Assembly (NCBI GenBank): GCA_015064955.1
Contig: SVRD01000004.1
Span: 56,705 to 120,704 of the forward strand
DNA from: Oscillospiraceae bacterium
Lineage (GTDB): Bacteria; Bacillota; Clostridia; Oscillospirales; CAG-382
Length of the DNA stretch: 64,000 nucleotides
Direction of reading: 5' to 3'
Below the pieces are notes generated by a model, which saw nothing but the letters and a program-made list of their open reading frames with translations, made no database searches and was not told the origin of the DNA. Of the stretch, positions 1 through 8,601 are shown one piece after another. The position numbers were made by a program, and so were the translations under genes. How positions within the stretch are numbered: the first letter of the stretch is position 1; each line of letters opens with the position of its first letter.

Positions 1-3000
1 TGAATGCGTGTGTGCCGATTTCGGTCGCACCCGTTAGGTCGGCTTCTATAATAGCGGTGTATGCAAACGCATAGTCTCCGATCGCGCCGCAAGAAGAAAG
101 ATTTTCAACAGTTGCGAGAGGATCGCAATATGCAAATGCACCCTCGCCGATTTCGGCAACAGTTTCGCCGAGCTTGATGCTTTGAAGCTCGCGGTTGGAT
201 ACGAATGCATATTCATCAATATCGGCAACGCTTGTCATATCAAGGCTTTCAAATCCGCATTCCATAAATGCGTATGCGCGGATATGCTCTATATTTTCGA
301 GATTGATATTCTTTATCGAATCACAGCCCGCAAAAGCGTATTCGGGAATAACCGTGATCGCTTCACCGAGCTTAACATCGGTAAGCTCTCTGCAATAGGA
401 GAAAGCATATTCACCGATCTTTTCGGCAGACGAAAGGTCGATATTCACAAGCTGAGGTCCGTGGTAGGTGTAGATATAACGTCCCTCGGAGCTTACAGCC
501 GCAACCGACATATTTTCGTCGAGGCAGGCATAGTAAACGTCGCCCGAGACTGCATAGTCGCCAAAGCTCTTTACCTTGGAAAGATCAACTTCCTTAAGGC
601 TCGACATATTGTAGAACGCCATCTTTCCAAGCGTTGCATTTTCGCCGAGTGTGATCGATTCGAGGCTTGCGGCATTGGCAAACGCGTTTTCGCCGATCAC
701 CGCGTTATTGCCGATCACGAGCGAGGTTATAGGCGACCGGAATTCGTATTTGAATACCTTTTTGCCCTCTTCGCTTGCTTCCACGACCTTAAACGCAAGA
801 TCCTTGTTCATAGCAAAAGCATATTTACCAATAGTTACGTCGTTTCCGATAACAATATCGGAAAGCTCGACACATTCGCTGAACGCGCCCTCGGGGATAT
901 TTGCGTTATCGGGAATCGAAACAGAGGTAAGCTTTGTATAGGAGAAGCAGTATCTGCCAAGACTCTCATTCTCGTCAAGGCTCGGAAGAACGCTGATGCC
1001 CGCTTCGAAGAAGCCGTATTCGCCGATGCGTTCAAGAGTGCCCAAGGTGACCGAAGTGAGATTTTTATTCGAGGACAGACCGTAATCACCGACTGCGACA
1101 ACGTTAGGCATTGTTACCGAGGTGATTCTTTCGTTATGGGAGAATGCACCCTTGCCGATTTCGGTGATTTCGTTCAAGCCGTTATCGTTTGCGGTGAAGT
1201 CGCCCTTGATCACGGGAGATGCGGCAACAAGCTTTTTGCCGTCTGCCGAAACGATAAATTTGCCGTTTCCTGTTTTATAGGTCTTGTTGCCGTTTTCGAC
1301 AGTGAATTCGGCAATTTCGGTGTCTCTGAATGCGAACGAGCCGATATCCTTAACGTCGGGACCGACTGTAACCTTTGCAAGCGAGGTACATTCATAAAAC
1401 ATACCCTCGGGAAGAACCGCAGAGTTGACACGGAATTCCTTTAACGATTCGCAATCGGTAAACGCGTATGCGCCGTATTTGACCTTGTCGGATTCAACGG
1501 TTATGTCGGAAAGTTTTTCGCATGCGGCGAACGCATACTGACCGACCGAGAGGAGCGATTTCGAGAGCTTGACACCCTCGAGCTTGCGGTTGCCCGCAAA
1601 CGCATAGTCGGAAATCACACAGATCGAAGCAAGGTCGATAGTTCCGCGTAAGTCGCAGTTTTCAAATGCATTCTGGCTGATTATCTTCAGATTGTTTTCG
1701 CCGCTGAAGGTTATAGTTTTGAGCGAGGTACAGCCGTAGAATGCGCCGTATTCGATAGATTCCATTGTAGAGGGAAGAACGATTTCCTCAAGCGCGGTGA
1801 GGTTTGCGAATGCATAGCAGTTGATCTTCTTCACACCCTCGGGAATAACTACCTTTGTTATCGTGTTGTCACCGATAAACCACGCCTTTGAGGTTTCGGC
1901 ATCGTCGAAGGCAAGCTCCTCGGCAGTCTTCATTATGTATTCGAAGTTGGAGAATGCAAACTGACCGATTTCGGTAAGCGAAAGCTTTTCGGGGATAGTT
2001 ACCAATCCGCCGTTGCCGTAATAGTGAGTAAGCATAGAAGCTGTTGTGATATAGGGGTCCTTGACCTCAACAGAAACGGTTTCGGAGTAGTAGGTGCTTC
2101 TGTCGTCCATCAAAACCTTTATCGTTACCGAAGCGAATCCCTCGGCAACCGCTACGACGTTTCCGTTCGCATCAATAGTAACAATGTTTTCGTTGCTCGA
2201 TTCAAAGACTACCGCAGTATCCTTGGGGTAGTACGCATCGAGCGAGTAATTGAGTCTTACCGATTCGGAGGGATACATCGAAAGCGAATAGATGCCCTCG
2301 AAGAAGTTGATATTGCCGGTTTCGCCGATATCCCTCTCGGCATTGTCGATCACGTAGTAAGCCTTGTTTGTGGTGTATCCGTCAAGCGTGAAAACGTCTG
2401 CGACGGATTTATCGTATCTCACATAACCCTCATCATCCTCGTCCAAAACGGTAACGGTAAAGGTCACGCTTGTGTTGGTCGCGTTGTCCTGTGCCTTTAT
2501 AACCGCCGTGCCGCTCGAAACGGCAACGAGCTTATTGTTTACAACACGTGCAACGCTGGGCTTTGAGGAGGTATATTCGAGAAGCTCTGCCCATTCGGTA
2601 TAGGGATAAACGACGGGGCTTAAGGTATAGACCTCATTGGGACTGAGAGTAAGTCCCTCCTCGAGTCCCTCGAAATAGAATTCCGAGAAATTGTCGGGAA
2701 GCCCGATTTCAAAGGTTGCATAGTTCAACGCATAGTCGTAAGCGGTGATAACGAAGCTGTTTTCGTTAAGTGCGTTGTTCTTTATATCGTAGAGATAATC
2801 GGTGAGCTCATAGGTCACACGGGTGGTGCTGTTGCGCTCGGAATAAACGGGAGTCATAAACTGCTCAAACGTTTTCATCGTGGGAACGAGCGCGCCGGTT
2901 TCGTCCGCTTCGCTTGTTACGTAACCGATCTGCGACGACATTGTATAATGGTTATCGTAGATCATCACGTCGGCATACAAGCGGTTCTTTTCAAGTGTTT

Positions 3001-6000
3001 TGTCGTATTTGTAGTAATATTCGACGCCTGTTACGGTAGGAGCCTGGAAATCGACCGTAAGAGGAAATTCATAGGTATTCTTTTCGTTTTTGCTTATACC
3101 GCCGTCGCCGTAATCGAGATAGCCGACAAGCTTAACGATATATTCGCTGTTGTTGGGAAGATTGTATTCGGAGTTATCAAACTCGATCTTTACGTTGGCG
3201 GGATAGATCGAAGCGCCGCCGTCACTGTAAGATTTACGCACGTTGTTTTCGGTGTGCTCGAAAACGATCTCACCGGTCGTTGCGTTTGTAATGGTTATAT
3301 CGATCTTTGCGGCGTTTCTCAGCATACCTGCCCAGACGAATCTGAGCGAGTGCACCGCGCCGACCTGATTGGATATTGCGATATAGTCTTCATTTGCGGC
3401 GATAACCATATCGTCGGGATCCTGGAGGAAGTAATACGAGCCGAGATAGCTTACGTAGTCGTCGCTGACTCCGCCGACGGGACGGGTAGCATATGCGTCC
3501 GCCATCGTTTTATCCTCGATGTCGATACCGTCATCGAGCTCGTCGGCGTTGGTATCGTAATAGGTGAGGTCGAACAACGGAGCAACAGTCCAATCGCCGT
3601 AGAACGCGAGATAAGGAACGTTGAGGTTGATTTCGGTGCCCGATACGGCAGAGAGTGTGATAAAGCCTTCGACGTACATACCGTTTATAAAGGATTCATC
3701 GAGATACTTTTTATCCTCGTCGCCAAGTGATACGGTTACGGTAACGTCAAGACTTTCACCTGCATATACAGTAATTTCCTTGCCCTGTATATGTCCGCCC
3801 TTGTCGTCCTTGCTTGTCAGAGTGACGGTAGCGCCGGCGAGAATATATGCTTCCTCGGTAACGGTGGTTTCGCCTGCGTTGGTTTTGGTTTCGCTCACGC
3901 CCTCGGTCATAACGTAGGATCCGAGATTGTACGAAACGGTTTCGTCGCCGAAGTTGTTCACCGTAAACGTCATTTCATAGACACCGTTTTTATCGGGGTC
4001 GTCGCCAAGCTCAAGCTTGGCCTTGTCCATCACGGTGCCGTCGGGCTTATATGTTGTGATGTATGCGGGAGTATTTATCGATGCGAGAAGATTTGCAAGA
4101 CCCGCGCCCTGCTTTCTTACCGAGTAAGGAAGGCCGTTTGTATTCATCGCGATATCGGCGGTGGACATCATAAGCGAATTCACCATCGCGTTGACCTTTT
4201 GCTTATCGTTTGCAATTTCGGGGAACCGTTCGACAACGTACTGTCTGAGAAGAACAACAACACCCGAGAGGTTGGGGCAAGCCATCGAAGTACCGGAAAT
4301 ACGGTCATACGAGCCGCCGGTTATCGAGGAAAGAATACTTCCGCCGTGTGCGGTGATCTCGGGCTTGATTCTTAAATCGGGTGTGGGGCCCCAGGAGGAG
4401 AAATCGGAAATAAAGGGACCCGAGGTCTGATCACGGCCGATTTTGAGAATACCGTTGCCCTTTGCGAGCATTTCGCCGTCGTCCTGAGAGATAGAGCAGA
4501 CTGCCAAGGTGGCGTCCTTTACGTTCATTTTGATATCGCCCGAGACGTTATTGTAGATAATAATGCCTGCCGCGCCCTGCTCCTGAGCGATTATCGCTTT
4601 CTCTTCAAAGGTGTTCGATCCGCGGCGCACAAGTGCGATCTTGCCGTTTACGTCGACACCGGTATAGTCGGCAGAGCGTCCGACACCGGGGATAACGACG
4701 TATTCGATGTCGATAGAATCCTTGTCGCCGAGCAGCTTGTCGAAGAAATTATTTTCCTTGCCCGCCGCGTTGGTCGACTCGTGGAAGTAGATTATCGTAT
4801 CGTCGTATTTGATATAAGGAGTTTCAACACCGCTTATCGAAGCGACCGACATAACGCCTTCGTAGGTAGAGGGCGAGCCGACTGTTCCGGTATCGGGATT
4901 CGAGGTAAGACCGAGGTTGCCGTTTGCTTCCGAGCCGTAAGCCGAGCTGAAGCTGTTGGACGCCGCAACGACCATACCGATACCTGCCGCACGGAGTCTG
5001 TCATAGATACCGTTGAGCTTTTCCTCGTCGCTCTCGCGTGAGAATCCGCAGGCGGTACCGATGGACATATTGATAACGTCAACACCGAGAACGACACAGT
5101 CCTCAAGCGCCGCAAGTATCCACGCGGATCTTGCAGTGTCCATAACGTCGGAGAAGATCTTCATAGAAACAAGCTGTGCATTGGGAGCAACGCCGCGGAT
5201 AACGTCGTCGTTACCGACGATAACACCCGAAACGTGAGTACCGTGGTTGTTATGAGTCGAATAAACGTCGGAATCGTTGTCGGCATAGTCGAAGCCGAAG
5301 GGAACCTTATCATTGATATAAACGTCGTCAACGGTAATGCCGGGGAGCAGCTTGCTTGCCGCGGTATCGTCGATAACCGATGCGACCTCGTCGTATGTAA
5401 GTCCCAATTTATTCGAGGTGAAATTATTCGGAGAAAATGCGGTGTGGTTCGAGTCGAGACCGGTATCAAGAACCGCAACAACGATTCCCGAGCCGTCGTA
5501 GCCCGAATCCGAGCTGTTGAATATACCCGTTTCGTGAACGTTCACGACGTTTTCGACAAGCTTGGTTTCGCAAACGTTGTATTCCTCGCCGACGATAATA
5601 TTCATACCTTTGCCGAGAGACATACAGGTGTCCTCGAAATCGCGCGCCTTGATAATAATTTCAAAGCCGCTGAGCACAGTTGTGAATTCCTCGCCGAGCT
5701 CATAGGAGATATTCTTTGAGTCAAGAGTCGAAAGAAGCGTCGCTCTTTCGTTTCTGATTCCGTTGCAGATTGCGGAAATATCCGCTTCGTTCATGGCGTA
5801 TTCCGAAAGGCTCATCGTTTTATCGGTTCTTTCGTATGCGTCCATAATATTTTCGGAATCCACGGTGACGATAACCGAAATATCCTGATCATCGGAAACC
5901 GTTTCGGGAAGCCTGAACATAACCGAGCTGTCGAGACTGTCCTTGTAGTTCACCGAAATGCCGTCGAGCTTATTGATATACGGTGTGCCGCCGTCAGACG

Positions 6001-6118
6001 CACGCGCATTCGACGCGGGAATCATCGCAGGGACGAGGATCGTACCCGCAAGGATCACCGGCACCATCAAAGCAGCCAAAGCGTTTTTGAATTTTTTCAA
6101 AAGCTTTGTTTCCTTCAT
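1..6118 (-). CDS. Secreted subtilisin-like (S8) serine protease with PA, Ig-like and BspA leucine-rich repeat domains; C-terminus cut by window edge
   Basis: Reading from 6118 down, the frame stays open to base 1, so at least 2,039 residues are present and the stop lies outside. The start ATG is preceded by AAAGGAG. Residues 1 to about 38 form a signal peptide (basic, hydrophobic, ending ASNARA). The S8 triad is visible: Asp about 218 (VLDTGLD), His about 295 (NNHGTHVSG) and Ser about 612 (GTSMACP). A PA-like insertion lies near residues 475-580 between His and Ser, as in C5a-peptidase-type subtilases. After a fibronectin-like region come two Big_2-like segments (roughly residues 1170-1230 and 1270-1340). 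From about 1370 to the edge run repeated BspA-type LRR_5 units (pattern IGEYAFxxCxxLxxVxL). This is likely a surface or secreted protease that binds host or dietary protein; sorting signals, if any, are beyond the window. The family call is firm, the substrate unknown. Confidence 0.93.
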   Translation of the reverse strand, partial: MKETKLLKKFKNALAALMVPVILAGTILVPAMIPASNARASDGGTPYINKLDGISVNYKDSLDSSVMFRLPETVSDDQDISVIVTVDSENIMDAYERTDKTMSLSEYAMNEADISAICNGIRNERATLLSTLDSKNISYELGEEFTTVLSGFEIIIKARDFEDTCMSLGKGMNIIVGEEYNVCETKLVENVVNVHETGIFNSSDSGYDGSGIVVAVLDTGLDSNHTAFSPNNFTSNKLGLTYDEVASVIDDTAASKLLPGITVDDVYINDKVPFGFDYADNDSDVYSTHNNHGTHVSGVIVGNDDVIRGVAPNAQLVSMKIFSDVMDTARSAWILAALEDCVVLGVDVINMSIGTACGFSRESDEEKLNGIYDRLRAAGIGMVVAASNSFSSAYGSEANGNLGLTSNPDTGTVGSPSTYEGVMSVASISGVETPYIKYDDTIIYFHESTNAAGKENNFFDKLLGDKDSIDIEYVVIPGVGRSADYTGVDVNGKIALVRRGSNTFEEKAIIAQEQGAAGIIIYNNVSGDIKMNVKDATLAVCSISQDDGEMLAKGNGILKIGRDQTSGPFISDFSSWGPTPDLRIKPEITAHGGSILSSITGGSYDRISGTSMACPNLSGVVVLLRQYVVERFPEIANDKQKVNAMVNSLMMSTADIAMNTNGLPYSVRKQGAGLANLLASINTPAYITTYKPDGTVMDKAKLELGDDPDKNGVYEMTFTVNNFGDETVSYNLGSYVMTEGVSETKTNAGETTVTEEAYILAGATVTLTSKDDKGGHIQGKEITVYAGESLDVTVTVSLGDEDKKYLDESFINGMYVEGFITLSAVSGTEINLNVPYLAFYGDWTVAPLFDLTYYDTNADELDDGIDIEDKTMADAYATRPVGGVSDDYVSYLGSYYFLQDPDDMVIAANEDYIAISNQVGAVHSLRFVWAGMLRNAAKIDITITNATTGEIVFEHTENNVRKSYSDGGASIYPANVKIEFDNSEYNLPNNSEYIVKLVGYLDYGDGGISKNEKNTYEFPLTVDFQAPTVTGVEYYYKYDKTLEKNRLYADVMIYDNHYTMSSQIGYVTSEADETGALVPTMKTFEQFMTPVYSERNSTTRVTYELTDYLYDIKNNALNENSFVITAYDYALNYATFEIGLPDNFSEFYFEGLEEGLTLSPNEVYTLSPVVYPYTEWAELLEYTSSKPSVARVVNNKLVAVSSGTAVIKAQDNATNTSVTFTVTVLDEDDEGYVRYDKSVADVFTLDGYTTNKAYYVIDNAERDIGETGNINFFEGIYSLSMYPSESVRLNYSLDAYYPKDTAVVFESSNENIVTIDANGNVVAVAEGFASVTIKVLMDDRSTYYSETVSVEVKDPYITTASMLTHYYGNGGLVTIPEKLSLTEIGQFAFSNFEYIMKTAEELAFDDAETSKAWFIGDNTITKVVIPEGVKKINCYAFANLTALEEIVLPSTMESIEYGAFYGCTSLKTITFSGENNLKIISQNAFENCDLRGTIDLASICVISDYAFAGNRKLEGVKLSKSLLSVGQYAFAACEKLSDITVESDKVKYGAYAFTDCESLKEFRVNSAVLPEGMFYECTSLAKVTVGPDVKDIGSFAFRDTEIAEFTVENGNKTYKTGNGKFIVSADGKKLVAASPVIKGDFTANDNGLNEITEIGKGAFSHNERITSVTMPNVVAVGDYGLSSNKNLTSVTLGTLERIGEYGFFEAGISVLPSLDENESLGRYCFSYTKLTSVSIPDNANIPEGAFSECVELSDIVIGNDVTIGKYAFAMNKDLAFKVVEASEEGKKVFKYEFRSPITSLVIGNNAVIGENAFANAASLESITLGENATLGKMAFYNMSSLKEVDLSKVKSFGDYAVSGDVYYACLDENMSVAAVSSEGRYIYTYHGPQLVNIDLSSAEKIGEYAFSYCRELTDVKLGEAITVIPEYAFAGCDSIKNINLENIEHIRAYAFMECGFESLDMTSVADIDEYAFVSNRELQSIKLGETVAEIGEGAFAYCDPLATVENLSSCGAIGDYAFAYTAIIEADLTGATEIGTHAF

Positions 6119-6176
6119 TGTTGATTTCTCCTTTATTTTTCCAAATGTTTACATAAATAATATATATAATCAGTTT

Positions 6177-6205
6177 ATTATATTGCAAAATACAAGAAAA
6201 AGCAA
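6177..6205 (-). promoter_or_regulatory. Predicted sigma-A promoter of the subtilase
   Basis: On the minus strand, TTGCTT (6200-6205) is separated by 17 bases from a perfect TATAAT (6177-6182). It lies about 60 bases upstream of the start in an AT-rich divergent spacer. The same -35 sequence appears in the rpsJ promoter. Confidence 0.65.
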
Positions 6206-6253
6206 TACAATAACAATATTTTATTGTTTTTATTTTTTAATTTTTTCATAATA

Positions 6254-6282
6254 TTTACTTTTAATTTCCGATGTGATATACT
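6254..6282 (+). promoter_or_regulatory. Predicted promoter of the redox unit
   Basis: TTTACT (6254-6259), a 17-base spacer and TATACT (6277-6282) lie 34 bases before the first gene of the plus-strand unit. Confidence 0.5.
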
Positions 6283-6315
6283 GACTTTAATTAATCACAG
6301 CGGAGAAATAATGAT

Positions 6316-7074
6316 ATGACAAACGAAAAAAGCATATTGATACACCGCATTTTCGCAATTCTGATTTCGGCATTGACCGTAATCGCAGGCGCTTGCTTTA
6401 TTGCAGGTTGTCTTTCGATATACAATTCGGGACCTTCGCCTTATACTCCCGAAGCGGTTTCCGAAACCTTTTCAAAATACTGCATTCCGATATATTCCTG
6501 CGCTGTTTTTGTCTTTTTGGGAATAATCATCGATATTTTTCTTCCCGACAGCAGAAAAAACGCACCTTTTCCCCGTCAACCACAGCATATTATCGAGCGT
6601 TTGACCAAAAAACGCGATATTGTGAACAGCGGAGCGGAGATACAAAAACAAATCAACGATTTGCGCAAAAAGCGCAAGAGCTTACAGCTTCTCTGCCTTG
6701 CGATTTCTGCAATCTGTGCGGCGGTGTTCCTCGGTTATTCCTTAAACCGCAATCTGTTTTACAGAGAAACGATAAACGAAACGATTATCAAAGCGATGAT
6801 CGTTTTGATCCCCTGCTTTGCCGTTGCCGCTGTATTTATGATTTTTGTTTCGTACAAATGCATCGGACTTATGGAAGCCGAAGCCAAGCTTTTAAAGCAG
6901 TGCCCCGAAAGCGATCCCGATATGGTCCAAGCAAAAAGCTACACTTGGATAATTCGCTGTATTTTACTCATTTTAGCGGTTGCAATATTGGTTTACGGAA
7001 TCGTTTCGGGCGGAACGGCTGACGTTTTGACAAAGGCAAAAAACATATGTACCGAATGCATCGGTCTCGGCTAA
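6316..7074 (+). CDS. Membrane protein with C-terminal CD1871A-type CXXC motif
   Basis: 252 aa. There are about four hydrophobic segments (near residues 10-32, 60-78, 122-143 and 160-180) and a fifth near 215-232, with a charged helical stretch between the second and third. The protein ends GGTADVL...ICTECIGLG, which matches the C-terminus of the small clostridial CD1871A family CXXC proteins; here it is fused to a larger membrane protein. A GGAGA ribosome binding site precedes the ATG. It is followed after 12 bases by the polyferredoxin-thioredoxin gene, so the CXXC motif is probably part of membrane thiol or electron transfer. The family match rests on the tail only; the N-terminal part is not recognised. 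Confidence 0.7.
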   Translation: MTNEKSILIHRIFAILISALTVIAGACFIAGCLSIYNSGPSPYTPEAVSETFSKYCIPIYSCAVFVFLGIIIDIFLPDSRKNAPFPRQPQHIIERLTKKRDIVNSGAEIQKQINDLRKKRKSLQLLCLAISAICAAVFLGYSLNRNLFYRETINETIIKAMIVLIPCFAVAAVFMIFVSYKCIGLMEAEAKLLKQCPESDPDMVQAKSYTWIIRCILLILAVAILVYGIVSGGTADVLTKAKNICTECIGLG

Positions 7075-7086
7075 GGGAGGGTGAAG

Positions 7087-8601
7087 ATGAAAAATATTAT
7101 TAAAAGACTCATCGCTCTTCTTCCCTCGAAGCGAAAGCTGATGCAGCTGTATTTCGCTTTGCTTTTCAATGCAAACATAAAGGGATTTATAAGCGGAAAA
7201 ATATACCAAGGCACCACAAAGCAGGTTTGTGTTCCCGGTTTGAATTGTTATTCCTGCCCCGGTGCTGTCGGTGCCTGCCCTCTCGGCTCTTTACAAGGAT
7301 CGTTCAGCGCCGACAAAAGCACGCTTTATTACGTCGGCGGCATATTGCTGATATATTCACTGATGTTCGGCCGTTTTATTTGCGGTTGGCTTTGTCCCTT
7401 CGGCTTTATTCAGGAGCTTTTATACAAAATCAAGACACCGAAGCTCAAGAAAAGCCCTGTTACAAGAGTTTTATCGTATTTCAAATACGTCGTCCTCGTT
7501 TTCTTTGTGATAATCGTCCCCTTGATGTACGCCTTCCGCGACACACCGCTCCCCGCATTTTGCAAATATATATGCCCTGCGGGAACACTCGAGGGCGGTA
7601 TCGGTTTATTGTCGAACAAGTTAAACGAAAGCTATTTTTCGATGCTCGGACCGCTTTTCACCTGGAAATTCATGCTTATGATAAGTGTGGTCGTCGGCTG
7701 TGTATTTGTTTTTCGTCTTTTCTGCCGATTCGTTTGTCCGCTCGGCGCGCTTTACGGGTTGTTCAACAAGATCTCGCTGTTCGGAATCAAGGTCAAGGAA
7801 GAAAAATGCACAAACTGCGGGCTTTGCACGGGAAAATGCAAGCTTGACGTTAAAAAGGTCGGCGATGCGGAATGTATAAATTGCGGCGAATGTATCGACG
7901 TCTGCCCGACAAAAGCAATCGTTTGGAAGGGGTCCGGAATCTTCCTTCACCCCAATGAAATTCCCGACAAAAACGACTCCCCCGCGCCCAAATCGCATAG
8001 CTCTGCTCGGCTTATCACACGTGCGGTGAGTGCCGTTCTTATGGTTGCTCTGCTCATCGGTGTGTTTGCTTATTATTGGAACGTCGGCGAAGACGTTTCT
8101 CCCGATTCATCAATCGAGGAATCGTCGCAAAGCGAGAATTCCGAAATCCCGTACGGCAACTCAATCGGCGAGCGTTGCTATGAAAAAGAGCTCGAAATCA
8201 TCACTTCCGAAGGCTTTGCTTCCGAAACAGTCAATCCCGCAAAGCAAGGCAAGATCACGATTATAAATTTCTGGGGAACGTGGTGCACACCTTGCGTTCA
8301 GGAATTACCTTATTTCGACCGAATAGCGACAGAATATACAGAAAATGTTTCGGTTATTGCAATACACACCAATATGGTATCCGAAACTGCGCCCGAATAC
8401 ATACGTGATCACTACCCCGAAAGCAAAATTACCTTTGCACGCGATTCGGAAAACGAGGAATATTACAATCTCCTCGGCGGAAGAGGCACTTATCCCTATA
8501 CCGTCATTCTCGATGAAAACGGTATTGTAAAAGAGCTTATTGTAAAATCACTCACATACGAAGAGCTTAAACAATTTGTTGAAGGACTTATCGAACAATG
8601 A
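7087..8601 (+). CDS. 4Fe-4S polyferredoxin membrane protein fused to a TlpA-like thioredoxin domain
   Basis: About 504 aa. The start is placed at ATG 7087, six bases after GGGAGG; GTG 7081 directly abuts the ribosome binding site and is unlikely. The N-terminal part is NapH/YccM-like with several membrane helices and cysteine clusters (CYSCPGAVGACP, CGWLCPFG, CKYICPAG, CRFVCPLG). Two ferredoxin motifs follow (CTNCGLCTGKC and CINCGECIDVCP). After another membrane helix near residues 310-335 comes a thioredoxin fold with the active site WCTPC. The order suggests electrons pass from a cytosolic donor through Fe-S clusters to an extracytoplasmic thioredoxin, in the manner of DsbD/CcdA systems; this role is inferred. 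The stop overlaps the next start (ATGA). Confidence 0.88.
   Translation: MKNIIKRLIALLPSKRKLMQLYFALLFNANIKGFISGKIYQGTTKQVCVPGLNCYSCPGAVGACPLGSLQGSFSADKSTLYYVGGILLIYSLMFGRFICGWLCPFGFIQELLYKIKTPKLKKSPVTRVLSYFKYVVLVFFVIIVPLMYAFRDTPLPAFCKYICPAGTLEGGIGLLSNKLNESYFSMLGPLFTWKFMLMISVVVGCVFVFRLFCRFVCPLGALYGLFNKISLFGIKVKEEKCTNCGLCTGKCKLDVKKVGDAECINCGECIDVCPTKAIVWKGSGIFLHPNEIPDKNDSPAPKSHSSARLITRAVSAVLMVALLIGVFAYYWNVGEDVSPDSSIEESSQSENSEIPYGNSIGERCYEKELEIITSEGFASETVNPAKQGKITIINFWGTWCTPCVQELPYFDRIATEYTENVSVIAIHTNMVSETAPEYIRDHYPESKITFARDSENEEYYNLLGGRGTYPYTVILDENGIVKELIVKSLTYEELKQFVEGLIEQ

Noticed and set aside
182..1444. 420-codon plus-strand ORF
   Set aside because: It is antisense to the leucine-rich repeats of the subtilase; its open frame results from the repeat composition.
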